Source: Planctomycetia bacterium (GTDB lineage Bacteria > Planctomycetota > Phycisphaerae > Phycisphaerales > SM1A02). From it: a stretch of DNA of 11,726 nt. The DNA lies in contig SYHM01000163.1 in the NCBI GenBank assembly GCA_005799205.1, positions 1-11,726 of the forward strand, written 5' to 3'. Positions 1 through 5,343 of the stretch are shown here, in pieces; the first letter of the stretch is position 1; every line of letters begins with the position of its first letter. The notes beneath the pieces were generated by a model, which did not search any database, was not told the origin of the DNA, and saw only the letters and a list, made by a program, of their open reading frames with translations. A program made the position numbers and the translations under genes.

Positions 1-32
1 AGCTTCCATGTCTTTGTGATATCTGTGCTCAT
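1..32 (-). CDS. 5' end of a gene running off the left edge, probably a second aldehyde dehydrogenase
   Basis: Only the start is in the window. On the minus strand an ATG at 32-30 opens a frame reading M-S-T-D-I-T-K-T-W-K and continues off the edge. A clear Shine-Dalgarno (AAGGAAG, 45-39) sits 6 bases upstream, and the ATG is only 19 bases after the stop of the aldehyde dehydrogenase gene, so the two should be co-transcribed. ALDH16-like genes in bacteria are often followed by a second aldehyde dehydrogenase gene whose product starts with a short K-T-x-K-L-Y-I-G-G-like segment. The visible T-K-T-W-K fits that, but ten residues cannot prove a family. The start is well supported; the function is inferred from context. 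Confidence 0.5.
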   Translation of the reverse strand, partial: MSTDITKTWK

Positions 33-38
33 GTCAGT

Positions 39-45
39 CTTCCTT
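39..45 (-). promoter_or_regulatory. Shine-Dalgarno of the left-edge gene
   Basis: AAGGAAG on the minus strand, 6 bases before the ATG at 32-30. It lies in the 19-base gap after the aldehyde dehydrogenase stop (52-54). It is the main evidence that a real gene starts here. Confidence 0.6.
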
Positions 46-51
46 GTGTCA

Positions 52-1503
52 TCACGCTAGGTACGCGGCAAGTCCCGCTCGACCGCCTTCGCGACCGAAT
101 CCTGATTCGCGGTAGCCGCCGAACGGAGCCGCTGGGTCAAACTGGTTGAATGTGTTGCACCAGATGACCCCCGCCTTGATCTGTTTGGCAATCTCATATG
201 CCTTTGATCCACGACTCGTCCATACTCCGGCACTCAGCCCGTACATCGTGTTGTTGGCGCGTGCGACGGCCTCGTCTGGAGTCCGAAAGGTCATCACCGC
301 GAGAACCGGCCCAAAGATCTCTTCGCGAGCGATTGTGTGCGCTGGTTGCACTCCAGTGAAGAAGCATGGACGAACCCAAAACCCCTTCTTTGGTAGTGAA
401 CCTTCAGTGAAAGCGTTGTATGAGGCCCCCTCAGCAACCCCGCACTTGATGTAACGCTCAACGCGGTCCAGCTGGGCACGACTGTTGATCGCACCAACAT
501 CTGTGTTCTTGTCGAGCGGATCGCCCACCCGCAGACTTCGCATTCGGTGGTGCAACTTCGAGATGACCTCATCTGCCACCGACTCTTCAACGAGCAGGCG
601 ACTTCCCGCACAACAGACCTGGCCTTGATTCGCCCAAATCGCCGAAACCACTCCTTCAATCGCTTGATCGATCGCTGCATCAGCAAAGATGATGTTGGGA
701 CTCTTGCCTCCCAATTCGAGCGTCAATCGCTTCGAAGTGCCCGCAACCGACGCTGCAATCGACCTGCCCACTTCGGTTGATCCTGTGAAGGCAATCTTGT
801 CGATGTCGCCGTGCGCGACGATCGCCTTGCCCGTCTCGCCAGCTCCAGTGACAATGTTCACAACCCCTGGCGGCAGGTCGATTTCCTGCAGAATCTCAGC
901 AAGACGCAGCGCGGTCAGCGATGTGGTTTCGGCTGGTTTGAGAACGACCGTGTTGCCGCACGCGAGTGCTGGTGCGATCTTCCACGCTGCCATCAACAGT
1001 GGAAAGTTCCACGGGATGATCTGTCCGCAAACACCAACAGGAGCAGGGGGGGTCCCGTCGCGGGTCGGAAAGGCGAAGCGCAGTTTGTCGCACCAACCCG
1101 CGTGATGAAAGAAGTGCGCGGCCGCGAGTGGGACATCCTCATCGCGCGTCTCGCGAATCGGCTTCCCATTATTCATCGTTTCGAGGACAGCGAGCTCGCG
1201 CGCGCGCTCCTGCACGCGACGAGCGATGCGAAAGAGATACTTGGCGCGTTCGATCGCTGGAGTCCTCCTCCATGCCTTGAGCGCCTTGCGCGCCGCGGCA
1301 ACCGCGTTGTCAACATCCTGTCGATCAGCGATCGCGATGCGTGCGAGTGGTGCCTCGGTTGCTGGATTGATCGTCTCAAAAAACTGACCTGCCACTGGAT
1401 CGCGAAAGCTGCCGTCGATGTAGAGGCCATACCGCTCCTTGAGTTCGACCTTTGTCGACTCGGGCGCGGGCGCGTAGTTCCACGGTGCGGCTGAACCAGT
1501 CAT
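52..1503 (-). CDS. NAD(P)-dependent aldehyde dehydrogenase, ALDH16-like
   Basis: A 483-residue soluble enzyme that should oxidise an aldehyde to the acid with NAD(P)+. The substrate cannot be told. The full catalytic set is present: Asn166 in PWNF, Lys189 in VVLKP, the cofactor loop FTGSTEVG (239-246), general base Glu263 in LELGGK, nucleophile Cys297 in GQVCCAG, and Glu395 in EEIFGPV. The N-terminal RYGLYIDG, the segment GKPIRETRDEDVPL (113-126), HAGW (134-137) and the ending GGYRESGFGREGG (462-474) resemble the ALDH16 group (first ALDH domain) more than BetB or AldA. That assignment is from memory of the family. Unlike mammalian ALDH16A1, the catalytic Cys is kept. The start is ATG at 1503-1501 with no obvious Shine-Dalgarno; length is normal for a single-domain ALDH. 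It diverges from the ROK kinase (52-base gap) and is followed after 19 bases by another gene start, probably a partner dehydrogenase. Confidence 0.93.
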   Translation of the reverse strand: MTGSAAPWNYAPAPESTKVELKERYGLYIDGSFRDPVAGQFFETINPATEAPLARIAIADRQDVDNAVAAARKALKAWRRTPAIERAKYLFRIARRVQERARELAVLETMNNGKPIRETRDEDVPLAAAHFFHHAGWCDKLRFAFPTRDGTPPAPVGVCGQIIPWNFPLLMAAWKIAPALACGNTVVLKPAETTSLTALRLAEILQEIDLPPGVVNIVTGAGETGKAIVAHGDIDKIAFTGSTEVGRSIAASVAGTSKRLTLELGGKSPNIIFADAAIDQAIEGVVSAIWANQGQVCCAGSRLLVEESVADEVISKLHHRMRSLRVGDPLDKNTDVGAINSRAQLDRVERYIKCGVAEGASYNAFTEGSLPKKGFWVRPCFFTGVQPAHTIAREEIFGPVLAVMTFRTPDEAVARANNTMYGLSAGVWTSRGSKAYEIAKQIKAGVIWCNTFNQFDPAAPFGGYRESGFGREGGRAGLAAYLA

Positions 1504-1537
1504 CCGCGCAGTATCGCACGGTGAACTCCCTCATGGC

Positions 1538-1543
1538 AAGGAG
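1538..1543 (+). promoter_or_regulatory. Shine-Dalgarno deciding the ROK kinase start
   Basis: AAGGAG, 12 bases before the GTG at 1556. The spacing is slightly long but usable. The alternative ATG at 1583 has no such site, so this motif favours the GTG. It lies in the short divergent gap (1504-1555), where I could not recognise convincing -35/-10 boxes for either gene. Confidence 0.45.
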
Positions 1544-1555
1544 CTCGCGTGAGTC

Positions 1556-2272
1556 GTGGCTGCGTCGAAGTACGCTTCCTTCATGGCGCCATCCGTGCTC
1601 ACAATCGATATCGGCGGAACAAATGTGAAGTGTCGCGTCGAAAGCGACCCTGAGCGCAGAACTTTTCCATCTGGACCCACGCTCACGCCTGCCATCATGG
1701 TCGAAGGCGTGAAGTCGTTATGCGCTGGATGGCAATTCGATGTGATTTCTATTGGGCTTCCAGCTCCAATTGTCAACAACAAGCCACAGCGAGATCCAGT
1801 CAATCTTGGGGCAGGATGGGTTGACTTCGATTTCGCGCGTGCACTCGGCAAGCCCGTCAAACTCATCAACGATGCCGCGATGCAAGCAGTCGGGTCATAT
1901 GAGGGGGGACGGATGTTGTTTCTTGGACTTGGCACCGGCCTTGGCTCGTGCCTGATCGCAGATCACGTCATCATCCCAACCGAACTTGCACACTTGCCTT
2001 ACCGAAAGGGCAAGACATTCGAGCAGTTCGTTGGAGTCAAGGCGCTGAAGCGGCTCGGGAAGAGGGCGTGGACGAAGGAGGTGCACTCGATCATCGCGAT
2101 TCTCTCTGCCGCGCTGATTCCTGACTACACAGTCATTGGCGGCGGCAATGCTGCCAAACTCAAGGCGCTCCCTGAGGGATGCAGGCTTGGCGCCAACGCA
2201 AATGCCTTCGAGGGTGGCTTTCGACTGTGGACCCCAGAGTGGTCACGGGCTGTGATGAGCGCGACATCCTGA
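1556..2272 (+). CDS. ROK-family sugar kinase, polyphosphate-glucokinase-like
   Basis: A cytoplasmic kinase of 238 residues (229 if started at ATG 1583) that probably phosphorylates glucose or a related sugar, possibly with polyphosphate as donor. The phosphate-1 loop is DIGGTNVK (residues 18-25). N105-D106 in LINDAAMQ supplies the likely catalytic Asp. LGLGTGLG (123-130) is the phosphate-2 region, ELAHLP (143-148) matches the sugar-binding E-x-G-H-L-P region with Ala for Gly, and IGGGNA (194-199) is the adenosine region. The zinc motif C-x-C-G-x-x-G-C of typical ROK kinases and repressors is absent, as in polyphosphate glucokinases, and there is no N-terminal DNA-binding domain, so this is not a ROK repressor. 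The GTG at 1556 has AAGGAG upstream; the ATG at 1583 gives the more family-like N-terminus (M-A-P-S-V-L-T-I-D-I-G-G-T). It diverges from the aldehyde dehydrogenase and converges with lgt, with 21 bases between stops. The polyphosphate donor is unproven. Confidence 0.82.
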   Translation: MAASKYASFMAPSVLTIDIGGTNVKCRVESDPERRTFPSGPTLTPAIMVEGVKSLCAGWQFDVISIGLPAPIVNNKPQRDPVNLGAGWVDFDFARALGKPVKLINDAAMQAVGSYEGGRMLFLGLGTGLGSCLIADHVIIPTELAHLPYRKGKTFEQFVGVKALKRLGKRAWTKEVHSIIAILSAALIPDYTVIGGGNAAKLKALPEGCRLGANANAFEGGFRLWTPEWSRAVMSATS

Positions 2273-2336
2273 GCGAAGCAACGACCACGACCGTCAACGC
2301 AGCCATCCGCCAATTGCATCGCGTTGCTGCTTCGCT
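2272..2336. other. Imperfect inverted repeat at the ROK kinase/lgt convergent junction
   Basis: AGCGAAGCAACG (2272-2283) is the reverse complement of CGTTGC..TTCGCT (2322-2336), with three extra bases in the right arm and a loop of about 38 bases. It begins on the last base of the kinase stop and ends inside the 3' coding part of lgt. Position suggests a bidirectional 3'-end structure, but there is no T-run and the loop is long, so an intrinsic terminator is not established. Confidence 0.3.
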
Positions 2337-3274
2337 GACCAAACAACAAGCGTGACACCGAGCGCGATCATCACAAGTGAGAGAAGTGTCGGAAGGGTGA
2401 ATGCTCCGACCGCGAGAACTCCATCGTCCACTTGACGAAACTGCTCGCTGACCGACCGCGCGGCTCCATACGCGATTAGAAATGTGCCTGAAATGACCCC
2501 AGGTTTCCTTGGGCGCATCCAGACGATTGCCATCGTGATGAAGAGGATCGGCCCGTCAGTCACCGCTTGGAAGAAATTGCTGGGGTAGTAAGCGGTCAAG
2601 AGGGGTTCGAGCTTCGTGAGCACGTCGTGCCGATGCAACATCGCCGCCCGGTACACAGCATCCTGAATCGGCTCACTTGGACTCACCAGCGTCTGAAGTG
2701 GTGCGAGTGTCGCACTCGAAAAGTGTGGCTCGAAGACCTCGCTTGGATACTTGACCGCCCACCACGGGGGATTCGACTGCATGGAGAGCGGGAGTGGGTT
2801 ACCCCAGAGCTCTGCATTCACCCAGTTTGCAAGTCGACCGAGACAAAGCCCCGCTGGCGCTCCCATCGCGGTGCAATCGGCGATGTGGAGGAATGGAATG
2901 CGCGTGCGATGAGCGAAGAGCGCGGCGGCGACGGCGCATCCCACAATTCCTCCATGACTCGACATTCCACCCTTGTGGATGTCGAGTAACCCCCACCACG
3001 GAAACTCGCCGTGAAATGACATGAGGAGCTGTGGTTCATAGAAGCACACGTGCCCAACGCGCCCTCCGATGACAACGCCAGCGATGAGATACGTCATGAG
3101 GTCGCCAACTTGCACCACCGATAGTGCGATCAACCTGCTGTGAGCAAGCTGACGAAGCAGGAGATAGCCACACAGAAACCCAATGGCATACGCCAACCCG
3201 TACCAACGAATTCCAACTCCTGGTGATATCTCAAGTGCGAACGGACTGAGGGTGTGGATGAAGACGGCGAGCAC
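2294..3274 (-). CDS. lgt: Prolipoprotein diacylglyceryl transferase
   Basis: An integral inner-membrane enzyme that moves diacylglycerol from phosphatidylglycerol to the lipobox Cys of prolipoproteins, the first step of lipoprotein maturation. With the GTG at 3274 as residue 1 (326 residues) it shows IRWYGLAY (22-29), the signature GGMSSHGGIVG (102-112) with His107, GRLANWVNAELWG (146-158) with Arg147 and Asn150, and RSVSEQFRQ (273-281), whose Arg273 and Glu277 match essential Lgt residues. About seven hydrophobic segments are visible. Two oddities: the H-P-S-Q-L-Y-E motif reads YPSNFFQ (230-236), and roughly 25 extra residues lie between ELWG and this motif compared with E. coli Lgt. The frame is open further to a TTG at 3328 (344 residues), which would overlap trpD by 31 bases. 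I prefer GTG 3274 because M-L-A-V-F-I-H-x-L-S-P-F is where the family starts and the overlap vanishes. No start has a good Shine-Dalgarno. Confidence 0.92.
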   Translation of the reverse strand: MLAVFIHTLSPFALEISPGVGIRWYGLAYAIGFLCGYLLLRQLAHSRLIALSVVQVGDLMTYLIAGVVIGGRVGHVCFYEPQLLMSFHGEFPWWGLLDIHKGGMSSHGGIVGCAVAAALFAHRTRIPFLHIADCTAMGAPAGLCLGRLANWVNAELWGNPLPLSMQSNPPWWAVKYPSEVFEPHFSSATLAPLQTLVSPSEPIQDAVYRAAMLHRHDVLTKLEPLLTAYYPSNFFQAVTDGPILFITMAIVWMRPRKPGVISGTFLIAYGAARSVSEQFRQVDDGVLAVGAFTLPTLLSLVMIALGVTLVVWSAKQQRDAIGGWLR

Positions 3275-3297
3275 TTGCGTAGCATCTTCGAGTTCGC

Positions 3298-4386
3298 ATG
3301 GAAGCGCCACTCCCCAATCTGACCCCAAGTGAGTTTGCGCGGCCCGAAAGCGCGGGCGATCTCACCCCGTTCCTCAAGATTCTCTTGCGTGGACGCACCC
3401 TTTCGCGCGACGAGTCGCGTGCCGCGTTCAGTGAGATCATCACGGGCTCCGCGCACCACGCTGAGATGGGGGCTTTCCTCGCGCTGCTCGCAAGGCGGGT
3501 ACCAACCGTTGATGAGTTGACGGGGGCGGCCCTCGTGATGCGCCAACACGCACAGGCGATCCCATCTTCGATTTGCTCCGAAGAGATTCTCGACACCGCC
3601 GGGACAGGTGGAGCGCCAAAGTCTTTCAATGTGAGCACGCTCGCCGCCATCATCGCTGGATCGGATGGCACTTATGTCGCCAAAGCTGGGAATCGTTCAC
3701 GCACTGGCCGTGGGTCCGCAGAGGTGTTGCAGTCGCTGGGAGTCTGTATCGACGCTTCAATTGAAGTGCAGCGCCGATGCCTTGAAGAGGGTTATGTCAC
3801 GTTTTGTTTCGCCCCTAAACATCATCCAGCCGCACGCCACGCGATGTCCGTTCGAAAGGCGCTTGGGTTCCCGACCATCTTCAATCTTCTTGGACCACTC
3901 ACAAATCCTGCGCGCGCACGTCGGCAGGCGATCGGGGTCTACGACCGAGCGTTTGTCCCATTGATCGCGCAAGTACTGCGAGAACTTGGGGCTGTTCGTG
4001 CGGTTGTCTATCACGGGTTGGATGGTCTCGACGAGGTCACCACTGGGGCATCAACGCTCGTCGCTGAAGTCTCACAGAATGCTGCTGGTGGAGGTGTTCG
4101 GGTCTTTGAAACGACTCCAGAACTCATGGGTGTCGCCCGCGTAGAAGCGCTCTCAGTCGCACCACATTCGGTTGAGGAAGCTGCTGAGCTCTTTGTGGCT
4201 GTGCTAGAGAACCGTGCCCCGCTCGCAGCAACCGAACTCGCTCTGGTCAACGCCGCCGCGGCCCTCGTCGCCGCGGGGCGGGCGGATGATCTTCGCGAAG
4301 GAGTCGCTCGAGCACGAATGCTTGTCGCCTCTGGCGCGAGCCGCGCAACGCTTTCAACGCTTGTCACACTGTCGAATCAAGTATGA
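3298..4386 (+). CDS. trpD: Anthranilate phosphoribosyltransferase
   Basis: A 362-residue cytoplasmic enzyme of tryptophan synthesis that joins anthranilate and PRPP to give phosphoribosyl-anthranilate. The all-helical N-terminal part covers about residues 22-88. The PRPP-binding DTAGTGG is at 99-105, FNVST at 110-114, the anthranilate/PRPP loop VAKAGNRSRTGRGSAEVL at 127-144, GFPTIFNLLGPLTNP at 190-204, and the Mg-binding HGLDGLDE at 239-246. Two deviations from the textbook enzyme: GTGG is followed by A-P-K-S instead of D-G-x-x-T, and the K-H-G-N-R-x(6)-G-S-A-D loop is K-A-G-N-R-x(5)-G-S-A-E, one residue shorter with Ala for His. All else is intact, so it is probably a lineage variant. About 20 residues precede the usual family start, and the ATG at 3298 lacks a Shine-Dalgarno. 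No other trp gene is in the window, so the trp genes appear scattered. It diverges from lgt and overlaps the mscS-type gene by four bases (ATGA). Confidence 0.93.
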   Translation: MEAPLPNLTPSEFARPESAGDLTPFLKILLRGRTLSRDESRAAFSEIITGSAHHAEMGAFLALLARRVPTVDELTGAALVMRQHAQAIPSSICSEEILDTAGTGGAPKSFNVSTLAAIIAGSDGTYVAKAGNRSRTGRGSAEVLQSLGVCIDASIEVQRRCLEEGYVTFCFAPKHHPAARHAMSVRKALGFPTIFNLLGPLTNPARARRQAIGVYDRAFVPLIAQVLRELGAVRAVVYHGLDGLDEVTTGASTLVAEVSQNAAGGGVRVFETTPELMGVARVEALSVAPHSVEEAAELFVAVLENRAPLAATELALVNAAAALVAAGRADDLREGVARARMLVASGASRATLSTLVTLSNQV

Positions 4387-5258
4387 GAGACCCAACAATG
4401 AACCTTCTGCACTTCGCGCCCAATCTCGATCTAGTCATACACCTCGCACTGAGCCCCACTGAGTGGGGGGTCGATCTCTGGCACAGCTACGGCAAGGACT
4501 CGATCAGCGCGGTGGTCGTGGTGGCGGTCGCATTTGTGGTCTCAAAGTGGTCAAAGCAACTGATCGTGTCAGCGTGTGTGCGCGGTGGTCTCGACCTCAC
4601 GCTCGGACACTTCTTCTCAAAACTTGTTGGGTGGGCCGTTCTCTTGATGGCCGTGATCCTCGTACTCAATCAGTTTGGCGTCGACACCGCGAGCTTTGCG
4701 GTTGTTCTTGGAACTGTCGGACTCGCAATCGGGCTTGCGTTTCAGAGCACTCTGTCGAACTTCGCTTCGGGTGTGATGCTGATGATTTTCCGTCCATACA
4801 AGATTGGGGATGCGATCGTCGTCGCTGGACAGACGGGGGTCGTGAATGAGATTGATCTTTTCTCAACGACACTCGACACCGCAGACCGCCGACGCATCTT
4901 CATCCCAAACAGCGCCATTTTCGGTTCGGTGATCACCAACACCAGCACACACGAGACACGGCGCGCTGATGTGACGGTACGGGTTGACTACCGCGCTGAT
5001 GTTGACGCCACCCAGCGTGTGCTCGCCGCGGCGGCGGAAACGCTGCCTGGACGCACGGTCGCCCTTCCAGAAGTTGCGTTGATGGACCTCGGGACAACCG
5101 GTGTTGAGTGGCAGGTTCGCGTGTGGTGTCACAACACCGACCATCCGCATGTGCGTAGCGCGCTCGTGCGTGAGGTGAAGCGTGCTCTTGACGCGGCGGG
5201 GATTCCTGTGGCGGTGATGACGGCTGATTTTCGTGGCGTGACCACGACTCCAAATTGA
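4383..5258 (+). CDS. MscS-family small-conductance mechanosensitive channel
   Basis: An inner-membrane channel subunit (291 residues) expected to form a heptamer that opens under membrane tension and releases solutes on hypo-osmotic shock. Three membrane segments are visible: about 40-63, 78-98 and the pore helix 103-137. The pore segment GLAIGLAFQSTLSNFASGVMLM (113-134, shown here with its Gly/Ala packing residues) ends in FRPYKIGD (136-143), matching the MscS TM3 and the turn into the beta domain. The middle domain (about 139-190, with RRIFIPNSAIF at 170-180) and the alpha/beta C-terminal domain follow. Size is that of E. coli MscS (286), without the large extensions of MscK. The ATG at 4383 overlaps the trpD stop as ATGA, suggesting translational coupling; ATG 4398 is a possible internal start. 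The link with trpD looks like genome packing, not a shared pathway. Confidence 0.92.
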   Translation: MRDPTMNLLHFAPNLDLVIHLALSPTEWGVDLWHSYGKDSISAVVVVAVAFVVSKWSKQLIVSACVRGGLDLTLGHFFSKLVGWAVLLMAVILVLNQFGVDTASFAVVLGTVGLAIGLAFQSTLSNFASGVMLMIFRPYKIGDAIVVAGQTGVVNEIDLFSTTLDTADRRRIFIPNSAIFGSVITNTSTHETRRADVTVRVDYRADVDATQRVLAAAAETLPGRTVALPEVALMDLGTTGVEWQVRVWCHNTDHPHVRSALVREVKRALDAAGIPVAVMTADFRGVTTTPN

Positions 5259-5265
5259 GTGCCGT

Positions 5266-5315
5266 AGGGGTGGGCGAGCCTGAAACCCCTCGCTGAGAAA
5301 GGGGATGATTTTCAG
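5266..5315 (+). promoter_or_regulatory. Hairpin with competing pairings between the mscS-type gene and comEC
   Basis: In the 85-base gap, CTGAAACCCCT (5280-5290) can pair with AGGGG (5300-5304) and then, across a 5-base bulge, with TTTCAG (5310-5315). This gives 11 base pairs around a 9-base loop. The same ACCCCT (5285-5290) can instead pair with AGGGGT (5266-5271), so two exclusive structures are possible. No T-run follows, so it is not a classic intrinsic terminator. It could be a transcript-end structure for trpD-mscS or a leader element for comEC. Confidence 0.4.
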
Positions 5316-5343
5316 AATGTGGCTGGCGCGCTCATAGCGTCGG

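Noticed and set aside
811..1494. Long plus-strand open frame (227 codons) opposite the aldehyde dehydrogenase
   Set aside because: It lies wholly antisense to a gene with all ALDH catalytic motifs; its product is rich in Arg, Cys and Trp with no recognisable domain.
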